Part shown: one piece after another, positions 23,935-38,935 of the stretch
How positions within the stretch are numbered: the first letter of the stretch is position 1
How the letters are laid out: each line of letters starts with the position of its first letter
Source: Toxotes chatareus
Lineage: Eukaryota; Chordata; Actinopteri; Toxotidae
DNA: 64,000 nt
Assembly: GCA_016801885.1 (NCBI GenBank)
Contig: CM028890.1
Location: 12,454,001 to 12,518,000 of the forward strand
Direction: 5' to 3'
Position numbers and translations under genes: made by a program
Notes under the pieces: model-generated
Told to the model about the DNA's origin: nothing
The model's database searches: none
The model's input: the letters and a program-made list of their open reading frames with translations, nothing else

Positions 23935-25560
23935 ATGCCACTCATCAAGCTCTGTGAGTATAATACACACTCACTGACAAATTTCTCCTCTCTGCAGAAA
24001 AATAGTTGAAATTCAAGATTTACTGATGGAACTCTATTTTTTTTCACAGGCATCACTCCTGCACTCCTGCTCCTAGTGCTCAGCTGTCCTCTGTGGCAGG
24101 TCAGCCAATCTCTGCCAGTGATTAAAGGACCCATGACAGACTCCTGTGTCATATATGCAGGAACACTTCTGAGGAACATCTCTGACGCTCTCAAACAGGT
24201 ACGCCAAGAAAACTGAATGAAGAGGAATTTCTACACTGTCTTTAATCTTTAATCTTAGTCTTTCATTTACAGTTTAAAAAAAAAAAAAAAAAAATCTCTT
24301 TTCTTGTCATAGGATCAACTGTTCATGGGAATCAACTGCACAAAGCAAAGCGTGGAGCTGAACATGGAGACTAACACACCATCTGCGTGTGCACCAAAGG
24401 TACATGATGGCAGCTCACATTTTTCATATAGATGTGTATTCTTTTGTAAGTGTGCTTCTTTGTTATTATACAATACTAACTAACTAACTAAATACATAAA
24501 TAAATAAATAACTGTGTTTGTCCCACAGGAAGCAACATGCACTGGAACTGCTAAATCAGAATTCGATCAGGTGTGTTAAGTTCTGACTTTGTGAAGAAAT
24601 GGGGCTACTCTGAGAATACCTTTTTTTCTATTGTTTTTGTTTATCTTCATCTTATAAATTTTAGATTTTTGACAGAAATGTCAAGTCAAATAAGGTGTAC
24701 ACATCAAGTATAACTAACTAACTTGCTTTTTTGCTGTCTAGGACTCATGTCTGACAAACATTGGGGAGGATCTGCATCACTACTACAAATTTCTCACAGC
24801 TCAGCCAGACCCTGACAATTTACTTGGAACTGTTCTGTCCAGCCTCAGAGAATTCATGGAGGTAACTCATTTTATACAATATGTGGTATTTTAGCACAAT
24901 TTGAACCAACACTCATAAAATTAACAGCAGTTGTCTAATGAATTGCTTTATCTGTTTTAGATATAATATACTCAAATGATAAAAGTTAAATTCTAAAAGC
25001 AAAAAAAAAAAAAAAAAAGCAGGATTTTGTAAGAGACACTACAAAAGAAAAGTCTCTTGTGAAAGCCCCAAGCTGTTAATGTTTACATCAGAAGCTCTTG
25101 TAGTAGTGAACAGTTAATTTAAAACACAGTTATGTGTTAAACATCAACCCTTTGCTTTCAACAGAACTGCTTCACATCTGCGTCCACAGACTTGGCCTCA
25201 GAGCAGGTAAGTGATGTATGTCACAATGACGAATTAAAAATACATTATATATTTATTTATTTATTATTATTATTATTATTTCTTGAACTCTGTGTGCTTT
25301 CAAACTAAGAAATATTATGCTAAAAATAAAAAGAAAAAAAAACCTGAACAAAGTATGCTTCTTTTGTAAGACTGGTTGTTGTATTAATGCATTAAAATCC
25401 TTCATCGTGACTGTCTCTCATCCTTAAGGATGCTGCAGACCGTCAAAGCACCTTCAATGACAGACTGAGCCTGTGCAAAGTGCTGAAGGGCTTCCAGGTC
25501 CGCACCATCACAATCAACAGAGTTCTTGCATACATGAACTCTGGTGAACACACTAAATAA
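23935..25560 (+). CDS. il12a: Interleukin-12 subunit alpha (p35)
   Basis: Seven exons (23935-23953, 24050-24198, 24313-24399, 24529-24570, 24742-24861, 25165-25206, 25429-25560) join in phase and encode 197 residues. A signal peptide (ALLLLVLSCPLW) is followed by helix A with LLRNISDALKQ, then FMGINCTKQSVELN, CSLT-type cysteine positions, FDQDSCLTNIGEDLHHYY and a C-terminal helix FQVRTITINRVLAYM. The pattern of cysteines, the INCT and ELN motifs and the four-helix layout fit fish IL-12 p35. It pairs with p40 to form secreted IL-12, which drives Th1-type responses. Position after schip1 matches mammalian synteny. Two N-glycosylation sites (NIS, NCT) are visible. The first exon carries only six codons. 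Confidence 0.92.
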
Positions 25561-25897
25561 CTGAATGAAGATTAATTTCAGAAAGCTATACAGAACCACT
25601 TTACATGGAAATTACATAAACTACAGTAACAGTTAGTGTTTCAATCAAATAATGTTGTAACAGAAAACACTTCAGTCAACTTTATAAGTTTTTATAAGTA
25701 CATATTTATTATTTTTGTGTAGTCATGTAATTCAAACATTCAAACATCAAGATGATGTGTCAAAGTACTTTTTTATAAAGTGTGTTTACAAACTATATGC
25801 TATTTATTTATTAATGTTTTTTTCATTCAATTCTGGACTATTTATTTTGACCTATTTATTGTTGTTGTTCACTTGTTTGTCAGAATCATCAAATAAA
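25561..25897 (+). promoter_or_regulatory. il12a 3' UTR with AU-rich instability elements
   Basis: ATTTA pentamers occur near 25704, 25802 (overlapping pair), 25842 and 25856, within a strongly AT-rich UTR. AATAAA at 25892-25897 is the likely poly(A) signal. AU-rich elements are typical of short-lived cytokine mRNAs. Confidence 0.7.
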
Positions 25898-28571
25898 TAT
25901 CTTTCCTGCATAAATCCTGCTGATGTATCATTCATTTATTCACTGTTGTTTACACTTTTCGCTTTAATTTCAGAAAATATGTTACAGTAAATGATACAGT
26001 CCCTGATTAAAAGAATGTACAGTAACACAACATAATCACAGCATGTCCATATATATGAAATTTAGTCATCGGACTTTCCTTCTGCCAAAAAAGAGCTCGA
26101 CAACAGTAGGTGGCAGCTACTAAACAACAACATATGTTATTTACAGGAAAAACTGCATCTGCAAAAAAATTCTCACCTAATGGTCTTGAATTCCTAAAAA
26201 AGTGGTGATTTTTCTCATTTTGCCACTGGACTATTAACACAACTGACTGTATTTTCCTGTAACCAGCTCAGTTAATTTGAGAATTAACAAGTACTAACTG
26301 AACGCTGTAGAATGTGTTGTCACACTTCATTTGGAAAGTCCAGTGTTAATAATCAACGTACTATCAGGTGACCCTTATAATGTCAGTAAAAAGTCTTTTG
26401 ATATTCACAAGGATGTGAAAGTCAGTCAACAGATATTTAGCTTCTGGAGTAGCTTTTATATTAAAGTAATATTCAAAATGTAGCCTGAATTAGGATTTGG
26501 CCTGTACAGGAAGATCAAATGTAGGGTTAGAGTCAATAGAAATACAGTAGATAGTCAAGTGTCTCTCTGTTTAGCACCTACTATATTATAAGGATACAAA
26601 TTGCAAAGAATTAACAGCGGAATATCCAGATAAAGTTTCCTTAGTCAGATGAAGACTCTGTGATGTTTTCATAATCTCTCTCACGGAACTCATTTGTGTT
26701 AACTTATTCAGCTCAGTGCCCAACTGTGCCAACTGAAAGTGACACATTTTCCTCGTGGGAGTAACATTCTGAAAGTGCAGGTAAGCTGTGTTTGTTATTC
26801 ATAAAACCATACTGAAAGTGACATACGGCTTTTTGTTTCAGTTTTTATTTTCATCCTTTCCGTGTTCAGTGGAAATAGCACAACTGAGATTTGTGGCTGC
26901 TGGGCTTGAGAGAGACCTATGACGTTCTTACCGCGGAAAACGTGTGAGGCAATTTACTGAAGAGGTGGATCAGAGTCAGACACAGGAGAGACAGAATGAG
27001 GAGGTTATCGGAATATATGTGATAAAAATAACTGAGAAATACCACCATACTGGATGTCTCTGGGCAAAAAAAAAAAAAAAAGATGTCACACTGCTATTCC
27101 TGTTTCAGATATCCTACCACACATAAGCAGAAACTGTGTTAAAATAATCAATACCTTGTTAATTTATTTAACTACTTAATGACAGATGCTGTGTTACATT
27201 CTTTCTACAAAGAGCGAGCTCTGTTATTAATTGCCCCATCGCTTTCTGGTGCGCATTCCTCTTCTTTCTTTTTTTTAATCCTCACAAAAAAAATTGCAGA
27301 GGAAGAGGAAGTACTCAGGCTGCATGTGATCCACTTACTTCCATATACACTCAGCTGCCAGTTTATTAGGCACACCTAGATGATCTGAATTGTACAGCAT
27401 GATATTGACAGGTGTATTTATTATTTTGTCCAGTCTATTTATTTCTGAGAGTAGGATGAATAACAGAAACATATCTCTTTAATGCAATTTAACAGCAGAA
27501 CAAACTACATCCTCCAGAATGAGGTGAATTCATCAAAGCAAGGATGTTTGACGGCCTCTTTGTCACTGCACAAGGTTGGCACATGAAAGCTGACCTCTGC
27601 AAGCAGAAAGCATAGCAGTGGCTACACTGAGGCCAGGCTTAGTCATGATGTCCGAAACATCAAGGCAACTGTTCCTGCTGGAGCTGCCTGTTCCCTGGGA
27701 AGACTGAATGGAGGAGGCTCAGGACAGGAAGAGTGCCAAGCATGAAGACCTGGTTGGTGAGTGCTGGAAGCAGGGATGGTAGGCACAATGTGCCCCTATC
27801 AAGGTGGGCTGCACATGCTTTCGTGGCCAGTCTTTCTGCAAGGCCCTTAAGCTCCTTGGTATCACAGGACTGCAAAGTTTAAAAAAAAATCACCTCTCTA
27901 TAACTGAACTGATTACAACCTTCACAAAGGTAAGATTTATTGCAAAGTTGTAGTATTAGACTGCATGAGTTTTAGTTAAAGTTTGCAAGGATTTCTCTGC
28001 TGTTTTTGTAACTTCAGACTGTTGAATTAAAAAATTAGTTAGTATGATTGCCCTGTCATGTTGCACTTTTCTGTGCCCTCTTTGCAACAATGGTAGCCTA
28101 CATTTGTCACACATCTTTTTAAAAATGTTATTAGCCTAAACCAAAGTCTTATACAGAGTCCTGCCTCAGTTTAATGATTCCAGAGATACTAAAACGGTGA
28201 TTATGCCAAGGTCACGGCAAACCTCAAAGTAACAACAGACATATAGTCTGAATATGTTGGAATACATTCTCAACGATCGGTGGAATTATTTACTTCCTTG
28301 AATTCAGTTACATGAGGTCAGTGTGGACGGAAGTCAGTCTGCAGCTGAGACCGAACCTTTATGCGGTTGTACTGCCACCTGTTGGAAAAGTTAGTTCATA
28401 GCACATGTAGCTTGGTTAAAGAACCACACTACCAATGCACACATTGGCGAAGTTATGCATATAAGTAGTTTTTAATTAACTAAACAGACTACAAATGCTA
28501 AATAACATTTTAAATGCTGACATGCTTGAGGTTGTGTGTGCCTCGTGAAAAAGGGCAACAATCAGGCAAAC
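25898..28571. other. Intergenic spacer between il12a and zp3
   Basis: No gene is supported. It holds A-runs near 27066 and 27880, a Tc1-like end at 27349-27378, and a moderately GC-rich patch at 27540-27870 with open frames but no recognisable protein. IFT80, which borders IL12A in human, is not here. Confidence 0.5.
27349..27378. mobile_element. Remnant of a Tc1/mariner-like terminus
   Basis: CACTCAGCTGCCAGTTTATT and the following AGGCACACCT resemble the terminal repeat of a common teleost Tc1-like element (CACTTTATTAGGTACACC type). No matching opposite end or transposase was found nearby, so it is a fragment. Confidence 0.5.
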
Positions 28572-28619
28572 CAGGTGTGTCTGAGTTCAATTCAAATCAA
28601 CGAAGATTACTTACACCTG
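28572..28619 (+). promoter_or_regulatory. Paired E-boxes upstream of zp3
   Basis: CAGGTG at 28572-28577 and CACCTG at 28614-28619 lie 67-114 bases before the zp3 start codon. ZP genes are activated in oocytes by FIGLA through E-boxes close to the transcription start; use of these sites is inferred. Confidence 0.4.
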
Positions 28620-28685
28620 TGGCGATATTTTCAGCCGCTGTAGGACCCCGGCACTCCTTCCAAACCTGGATGTTCGAGCCCAAGA

Positions 28686-31534
<2,849 letters not shown>

Positions 31535-31824
31535 GACTCAGGATAGCACACTGGAGACTGCTGACTGGGGGGAAAAACAAACAAACAATGATTTCACCGC
31601 TGTCATGAACAGGAGAAAGATTTTTGAAACAAATGACAAACCCTGCGAATGCTGAGATTAATCTCGTCATTCAGTTGTCCTCCTGCTTAAAATAATTTTT
31701 TCCTGTGAACATTACTGTCAACCATTTTCAGAGAAACAGTACTTATTTTCCATCTACTGTAAAGGGTGTTTTTGTTACAGTTCTTGTCTCTTCTGTTCAA
31801 ATCTCAAACCTAGTTCCCAATAAA

Positions 31825-33106
31825 TATTTTACCATATTAACTTGGTGCTTGTTGCATCTGCCTTATGCAAGAAGACATGAACATTACAATTTTCTCCATT
31901 ATTCGATATCTGATCTTCACAAAATCCAACATCCTGTAGTTCTTGGCCAAGAACTCGATATGGCTTTAGCAAACAATTTAATTAGTATTGAGTCTGAGTG
32001 CTTAAAGCCCATTAGGCCCAAGCAACAGAAGTGAATGTCAAAAGGATGCATTGTGTGTTTGTTGTATTTCAACACACAATGCATCCTTTTGACATCCACC
32101 GTAAAGATTCATCAGACGTAATACTGGCTGTTTTCTACCAAGGAGAAAAGTAGACATGCTATTAGTGAGCACTTCCCTCCATTACTACCCACAACCTACT
32201 CATCTTGTAGTCACATAATTGATTAATCACTGTGAGGGTATATAATGGAATATGAAATGCTAGCTTTGCCTGGCACATCCAGTAAAATGATTAGTCACTG
32301 CTTTCTGTAGTAAAGGCCATCTTTTGAAATCAAAGTTGTATCCTCGGAAAACATGTTTTGGTAATTTAACACAGTTGTAAGTTGTATATGTTTTGGAATA
32401 ATTTCAAGCAAAAATGCTTATTGCTAGCTATTGCGAGTAAAGAAAGTAGCCCTGCTGTGTGTTGTTGTTGCAGTCTACCCAAGCCAATCATTGAGAGTTC
32501 TAGCAAAAGTCCTTGTTGACAGGGGCAGCACTTTGCACTTATAGCATCATACTAATCAACCGAATGGACTTAGGGCAAACCATTGCAACCTTTTAAGAGA
32601 TGACCTGCCTTGACCCTTGAGTGTACGAAGCAGTATTAATATTGTAAATGGAAACAGATCGTTCTTGCCAGCTAGAACATTTAAGTTACGTGCGCTTAGT
32701 TGTGTCAGCACCTCGGACAGCGCCCTCATTGTTTTCCCCAGAGAGGGCGTGTTGATCGCTGTCCATGGTCTTGAACCCCCCCCCCAAAAAAAATCCCTGG
32801 CTTTGCGCTTGTCTTAATGCCCCCTCCTACCGTTATTATTAATCAGAGGTAATTTCTCAGTGCTTCCGACACAACTGGTCGATTTCCTGGGCGCCTGGTT
32901 ACTTTCATATCAAATGAAAGAGCCAATGTATGCAAGGCTGTGTTTACGATTTGCTTGACTTGGCTGATGATGGCTCTACGTCAGCCTTTCAACCAGCGCA
33001 TCTTTCAGCGTATTATCCACAAGTGATTCGTCTCGCCTGCGTCTTGCTTCCCAAGCGTTTCCACCGAGGCACAGTGGATCATTTCTCACCTTCGAACAAA
33101 GTAGCG
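31825..33106. other. Intergenic between zp3 and c3orf80-like
   Basis: No gene is seen. It carries the perfect hairpin described separately. From about 32690 the GC content rises towards the c3orf80-like start, suggesting a promoter or 5' UTR. Confidence 0.45.
32031..32099. repeat. Near-perfect long palindrome (hairpin)
   Basis: Arms 32035-32059 and 32071-32095 are exact reverse complements over 25 bases around an 11-base loop. Past one mismatch, three more bases pair on each side. It lies in non-coding DNA. Confidence 0.95.
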
Positions 33107-33592
33107 ATGCTTTTCTTCAAATGCCAAATACTGGCAGTGATCACCGTTTTCTTTCTTGATCGCACAGTTGTTTATTCCATCCCAAAATGCCAACAGGACT
33201 TTTGTCGGGATGGCAGAGTCTGCTGCATACAGGGAAATAACACCACTTGTTGCAAGAAATTCCAGGACAAGACTTACTACAACATTGCCATGGTCACACG
33301 GAAACTTTCTGGGGTCCTTATTATGCTTCTTCTCTTCGCTTTGGGATATTTTGTCCAAAGGGTCTTGTGTTCTAGATCCAGGCAGCTCACCTCGCCACAC
33401 AACGGACAACCAACTGTTACCACATCACAGGAACCGCTCGTGGAGAACTACACACCGGACAACCTGATGGATCCGGTGCCAACTGCCCAGCTGCCCACAT
33501 ACGATGAGTGCAAACGTCTGCCGACATATGAGGAGACGGTGCGGGATGGGAGGAGAGGACGGCCGGAGTCTTCTATGGGACAAGCTACATGA
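33107..33592 (+). CDS. c3orf80: Single-pass membrane protein, C3orf80-like
   Basis: A single-exon frame of 161 residues from ATG 33107; the open frame extends upstream, but this ATG starts a clean signal sequence (FFKCQILAVITVFFL). A small cysteine-rich ectodomain follows, with CQQDFC, VCCIQG, an NNT glycosylation site and TCCKKF. A transmembrane helix (SGVLIMLLLFALGYFVQ) is preceded by VTRKL, and a cytoplasmic tail ends with twin PTYDE/PTYEE motifs (LPTYDECKRLPTYEETV). Human C3orf80 is also single-exon, has the same RKLSG-helix-GYF pattern and the same LPSYEE/LPTYEES tail, and lies beside IL12A. Such PY-like motifs can recruit WW-domain ubiquitin ligases. No function is established. The human protein is longer; the fish protein has a shorter N-terminus and linker. 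Confidence 0.82.
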   Translation: MLFFKCQILAVITVFFLDRTVVYSIPKCQQDFCRDGRVCCIQGNNTTCCKKFQDKTYYNIAMVTRKLSGVLIMLLLFALGYFVQRVLCSRSRQLTSPHNGQPTVTTSQEPLVENYTPDNLMDPVPTAQLPTYDECKRLPTYEETVRDGRRGRPESSMGQAT

Positions 33593-34257
33593 CAAGGACG
33601 TCAGCTGGATAAAGTGGGGCTTTACCATATATAGATAGATTGTATTTTATATCGTCATAGTGAATATTTCAGGGGGGAAAAAACCCCAATACCAAGCGCC
33701 AAGGACCCTGTCAAGTATTTTCCTGAACTGGATGCATTGGTGCAAGAATATTTTTGACCCAGTGTTTTATCGTTAATTTCGCCATTTGTTCCAAGAACGT
33801 GTGTCCAAGCGAGCGTCCAAGTTTAGTTGCAAGAAGGCAAGAAGAAATGAAAATAGGCAATAGGAATGAATAAATAAGGACTATAAACACAGTTAGAATA
33901 TAAAATACAGTTAAAAAAAAAAAAAAAAAAAAACAGTGCAAAGTGCAATACGGTGATTGAAAGAGACAGTAGTGCAGTCTAAGGTAGTCTAAAAGAACTT
34001 CAATAAATAAATAAACATTTCTATTCTGCTCCACCAAAAGTCTTTCAGCTCTCTCTATCACAGCAACAATTGCAGGTAGGCCGGGCCCACACAAGCAATG
34101 CACTTTCAGCTTCGATCCATGTCTCACGCTGCATGCCGTTTTGACTTGACTTGCGACTGCTACCCGCGTCCCAGTTTGATTAACATGATCAAACAAGCCG
34201 CCCCCTATTTGATAAATGCCAGAGTATAAAACACGCATTTAAAAACTGGAGTCTGAC

Positions 34258-34360
34258 TGTCAATAACAATGCGGGACAACGTCTCAATTTGCGGGACGTG
34301 TGAAAAGTAATGGAAATGCGTGACTGTCCCGCACAAAGCGGGACATCTGGTCACCCTAGA
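34258..34360. mobile_element. Non-autonomous DNA transposon end (hAT-like)
   Basis: The stretch ends in GCGGGACATCTGGTCACCCT, and contains two further GCGGGAC words in direct and inverted form. The terminal word AGGGTGACCAGATGTCCCGC (read on the minus strand) is a common start of short hAT-like elements in vertebrates. The opposite end was not found. Confidence 0.5.
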
Positions 34361-35949
34361 TACAACTATATATATATATATATATATATATACGTGTGTG
34401 TGTATATATATATATATATATGTTTGACATTATGGTGTTCCGGACCTTCGCTTGAAGAAATTTTATCTCACTGGACCTCTTAAAATTTTAGTTGAATACC
34501 CCTGCCCTATACCCACCATTCCCTTCCCCTTTTCTGTGGCTTTACTCCGGGTGCTCCGGTTTCCCCACATTTCCCCTTCAATTAAAATATCTAAATAAAA
34601 GCAAAAAAAAAAAATTATTTTAGTTGTTTTTTTCTCTCTGGACTCAGGTTGATTGTGATTAAAAGTTGTCATGTATTAAGTGCATGTTTAATTTTCAGCA
34701 TAGTACAAGAAGATGGACAACGCATACTGTGTTCCAAGTTTCTGAAAAAATATTGAGAAAGTGTTAATGGATAAAATCACCAGGCAAATATGTGGTTTTT
34801 TTTAGCTAATCTTGTGAGTTACACATGACAATGATAAATGACATAATTAGAACTTAGAGACGGGCTGTGAACTGCAGCACAGAGGCCTAATTGCCATGAC
34901 ATGAGCTCCCACCACATGGAGACCACCTTCTACTCTGAGTCTCTATCAATTAGCAGAAAATGCCACTAAATGAACACAGTGAGGTTTACAATACAAGCAA
35001 TCACACCTGCCCTTGTCAGTGAGTTCATCCAAACTTCATAATCTGATTAAATTGAGGTTGAAAAAACAAGGTTGATGCTTTATCTCCCCTGATAGGATTA
35101 ATGTACTGATTCCTTTCTAACAATTATTTATTTTATCTCTCCTCTCTCAGATCTAAGCACGATTGTACTTAGTGGTTTTGTGTGTGTGTGTGAAACACAA
35201 GCAGTTTTAATAATTTTCTCCAGAAGATAGCTTGTAAAAGAACATAATTTGACCCGGCTTTGAAGCAGTTAAGCTGAAATAAAAAATAAATTAAATAAAA
35301 TCTGCACTCTGTTTTCCTGCTTTGTTTGGTATTCAGTGTCCTCAAAGGCTCTCTGAGGATGGTGTGTGATGTCTATGGACTTTTCCTTCACACTGAGGTG
35401 TGGAAGTGGCCTGCAGGGAGCACTGCTGTGTAGGGAGCTGGGACAGAAGAGAAGAAAACAAGTTCTTTGCCGCATGTGGCTCTTTCATCCCTCTGCTGTG
35501 GCTCCCTGTGACTTTGGAAAATAAAAAATGAGTATTTAATTTAAATGTATTTTTATTTTAGTTCATTCGCTCTTTAAATGCAATTCTAAATTTGAGGATT
35601 ACGGTGATCTTGTAACATTAAAATAAAATTATTGTTTTTGTCGCTTAAAATATGCGTCACAAACGCCGCTGTGAGACACCTCTTCAGGTTGACAGCTGAC
35701 TGCACGCTCAGGTACACGCGACAAAGTGGTGACGGAACACAGAAGCAGATGGCATTTTTGGTTCGCTGCAGGTGGATAATTTAAGTTTGGGTTTTTACTT
35801 AATAAATACGAGGAGGACTCAAATAGACGGTGAGTACTTTATTTGAAAGTAAGCATTAACCAAGCGTCTTTTTTTCGGAGTTCAAAATGTTTTTGTTACA
35901 TGCAGAAATAAAATTTCGTGTTCTCTGTAGCAGTTCACTGATTTCATAA

Positions 35950-36130
35950 CTGCAAGACACTATAGTTTTTATACATAGCATACAGGTACAAACAAACAAA
36001 CAAAAAACAAAAACAAAACGATATAAGTGTTATCCTCATGTCAAAAGGATTTTGTGGCTCCAGGTGTTTTCTTTTCCGTGGGAGACGATCCAAATGGCTC
36101 TTTAAGGTTGCCGATCCCTGGTTTAGGTAC
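35950..36130 (-). mobile_element. hAT-type repeat fragment
   Basis: Read on the minus strand, the sequence starts CCAGGGATCGGCAACCTTAA and continues with AGAGCCATTTGGATCG, CCCACGGAAAAGAAAAC and GGAGCCACAAAATCCTTTTG. These words match a widespread vertebrate hAT-derived repeat that begins CAGGGGTCGGCAACC. It is non-coding. Confidence 0.6.
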
Positions 36131-36539
36131 ATTATCAGCTGCATTGCTTATTACTGTGCCCACGAACATTCTTATTCTCCACATGTTATGTCCAAAAGAT
36201 AAAGTCGAGGCAAGTATTTGTGTCAGTGCATGCATTGGTTTGGTCTGGCAGCACAGCCGTTAGCTTAGCCTGGCGTAGTCAGTGTGTGTGCCTGTCGGGC
36301 GCCATGCCAGATACAGAGAGCAGAGAATTGTAAACGCGCGACCATGTACGGACAGAAATTGCATGCTATCGTGTGAATAAGATAAATAACATATGGGTGT
36401 TTAATTTGTTGACTAAAAGAACAAGGTATAGACCTGTTCTATAAGAAAGGTAACCTTAAATGACTTCTGTTGTGATCTGGCACCTTGTAGAACATTAACT
36501 CGACCTTTAAGGGGGCGGGCGCCCCCCTAATTTTATAAT

Positions 36540-37830
36540 GGTAGGGGTATTTTGCAATGACATTGTCTCTGAGGATACTGGGAAAATCCAGGCTACCAGC
36601 TCTGAGAGCACCAGTGATTTGTCTGAAGAGTGTCCTGGTCAGAGCACTGAAATTGAAACAGCTAAAACACCAGCTCAAGCTGAATATGGCAGCTTTGGTT
36701 AAGGAAACAGTTGCTGATGTATTGCAGAGACATGGTCAGAGTGTTTCAGATTCCACTCTCACAGATATTGTCAGTGCTGTCATGGACTCTAACATGGTAT
36801 TGACAGATGCTGTGACTAGTTGCTATGTGTCATATCGCGATGGCTCTCATCTCTGTTAAAATGAGTTTGCTCTCTACAGACAATCTAAACCTAGCAATCC
36901 AGCTATAAATTGATGAGCTTGAAATTGCCAACTCTCTTGGCACATTATGCAAAGTTTACAAACTTTGTGCAGTGTATTGGGTCATTGCAAATCTGCCCCC
37001 AAATTCAGATCAGCAGTGCACACTATTCAACTAGCTGTGCTAGCCAAGGTGACAGACCTCCAGAAATATGTATATCCAGCTGTACTTGAGCCATTTATGC
37101 ATGATATCCATACTCTTGAACAGGATGGAGTGTTCATTGAATCTGTTGGTCAGAATGTAAAAGGCACCATCTTGTGTTAAATGAAAGTTCAAGCAGCTGT
37201 TTTGGTGTTAAAGGTGATTGTGTCTTTCATGTGTCACTGGATTACTTCCACGTGATTACAGGTTTCCCCCCAGATATGATCTTTTGGAAGGCATTGTTCC
37301 AGTGGAACTTGCGCTTTGCATTAAAAAAAATGATTCGGCTGAATTCAACCAAAAGATCACATCATTCCCATATCAGCACACTGATACAGTAAACAAACCT
37401 AAACCAATTACCAAAAAATTCATGATAGAATATGATCGATGGCAATGGACATGAAAATGCCACTCTCCTCAGACTACTTCCATTACTTGTTGGGAGTAAT
37501 GTACCAGAGGGTGAAGCTGTCTGGGAAGTTTTCATGGAATTAAAAGAGGTGGTGGACTTAGCATTGTGTCCATTGTTTACTGAAGAAACCATGGACTGTT
37601 TTTGGTGTAAAATCAGTGACCACAGACAGATACTGAAAAACACTTTCCCTGACTTTAGGCTTTGTCGAAACATAATTTTGTGGAGCATTATCCCAACTTG
37701 ATCAAGTGTTTTGGGCCCCTGGTACATGTTTGGACCTTGTGAATCACGATGTCTATTTTCTCTGTTGTGATTATGATTCCTGGTATGTGGAGCATCTTCG
37801 GTCATACAAGCGGTCAGTCATATAGGGAAG
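36540..37830 (+). pseudogene. Decayed copy of a multicopy fish gene family
   Basis: Pieces of one protein appear in order but in different frames. They include LKLNMAALVKETVADVLQRH, then FRSAVHTIQLAVLAKVTDLQ, LEQDGVFIESVGQNVKGTIL, FGVKGDCVF, YFHVITGFPPD, LLEGIVPVELALC, GNGHENATLLRLLPLLVG and a final GPLV region. I recognise this as a large, intronless-looking protein found in many copies in teleost genomes and thought to travel with mobile elements. Here it is broken by frameshifts and stops. A central section is missing between GTILC (about 37180) and FGVKGDC (about 37203). It cannot make a protein. A GC palindrome (GGGGGC...GCCCCC) lies just upstream at 36511-36526. Confidence 0.75.
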
Positions 37831-37959
37831 CCTGTCTATCCACCAAGTAGCTTTTTCGCATGCTGACAGCAATCTTCCTTATGTAACACATTTAATAACG
37901 ACCCGTACTACATACAAGCCACTATAGGAAATATGAACTATTACTAACTACAAATTTGA

Positions 37960-38075
37960 CATATTTGTATCTGAGTATTTCCATTTTATGCAATACTTCA
38001 CTAAATGTACTTTTTACTCCACATTTGTCTGACTTTGTTTGTTGTCCTGCTCACTAGCATAGAGTTCACCCCCCA
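37960..38075 (+). repeat. Fragment of a common teleost interspersed repeat
   Basis: Words such as CTGAGTATTTCCATTTTATG and ACTTTTTACTCCACATTTGT match a very frequent short teleost repeat. Immediately after the pseudogene, it shows that this interval has been a repeated insertion target. Confidence 0.55.
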
Positions 38076-38509
38076 GGTGGTGGAAGCAATACACTAAATT
38101 GAAGCGTCTCTATTAGTTTAACAGATAATTTTTCAATTATTAAGTGTCATTGTGGATCTGGTGGTGTGTTTTAGCCAGTGAACAACACCAGTGTCAATGT
38201 GGAGCGTTAGGCTAAACTGCCTTTGCACTCGTTTATGCATTGTTAATTATATGTAACAATTGTTGCTGCTCTATGGTACAGATTTTATGCTTCACTGACT
38301 GTAAAAGTTATGTTGCAAGTCATAAAACACTTTACACTGCTGAGGTGCTGAAGGCACAGTTTTAAAGATGCCCAGTGTAATTCTTATTATTTTGATATAT
38401 TACTATTTCAAATAATAATTCAAAATAATTGTTAGAAACAGTAAGAAAGGGACTGTGCGGGTACAACAATTTAATATTTTCAAATGTTAAATAAAAAAAT
38501 GAACGTTGA

Positions 38510-38935
38510 CATGTCTTGTTTTTTTAAGTTAGTACTACTTAATGTAAGTAAGGCAATCATTTTTTAAGTTTTGAGGAAATCCTTTTGAGTTTTATCAAGT
38601 CAACATTTTTGAGTTGTTAAAGATCCTTAATTTTAGAGTTTACTGAACAAGAAATGATGGTATTTTTTAAACTTAAGATAATTCACTCTACTTATTATAA
38701 ACAAAGACATGAATTATTATTTTTGAGTTGCATTTACTATAAATATTTGAGTTGACTTAATCAGTTATTTCAATTTAGGTGTAATTGTTGACTACATATA
38801 ACACGAACTCTACATGTTTAGGCTTTGCTCACAATAATTTTTGAGTTAATTAACTCAAAAAAATTTGTGGCAAATGATTGCCTACGTTTTTTTTTGAGAA
38901 TTGCTAACTTATTTGGGTTTACAGTGTGGTATCTT
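38510..38935. repeat. AT-rich repeat built on TTTTTGAGTT/AACTCAAAAA words
   Basis: The word TTTTGAGTT or close variants recur at least seven times, some inverted, and a local palindrome TTGAGTTAATTAACTCAA occurs near 38840. The block ends in TTTACAGTGTGG, a typical edge of short non-autonomous elements in fish. I see no coding capacity. Confidence 0.5.

Larger units (their letters stand above)
33593..36539. other. Gene-free stretch with mobile-element remnants
   Basis: This stretch holds an A-run at 33913-33932, a hAT-like terminus near 34258-34360, TA/TG microsatellites at 34366-34421 and another hAT-like fragment at 35950-36130. A donor-like ACG|GTGAGTAC near 35829, with rising GC before it, could mark a non-coding first exon, but no partner was found. 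Confidence 0.45.

Noticed and set aside
27540..27875. Possible gene in a GC-richer patch between il12a and zp3
   Set aside because: Only short frames without family resemblance or splice support; left as unexplained non-coding DNA.
32035..32095. MicroRNA precursor
   Set aside because: The arms are perfectly paired with no bulges and the loop is short, which suits a recent palindrome better than a Drosha substrate.
32930..33106. 59-residue upstream extension of the c3orf80-like frame
   Set aside because: The internal ATG at 33107 begins a clean signal sequence like the family; the extension shows no conserved feature.
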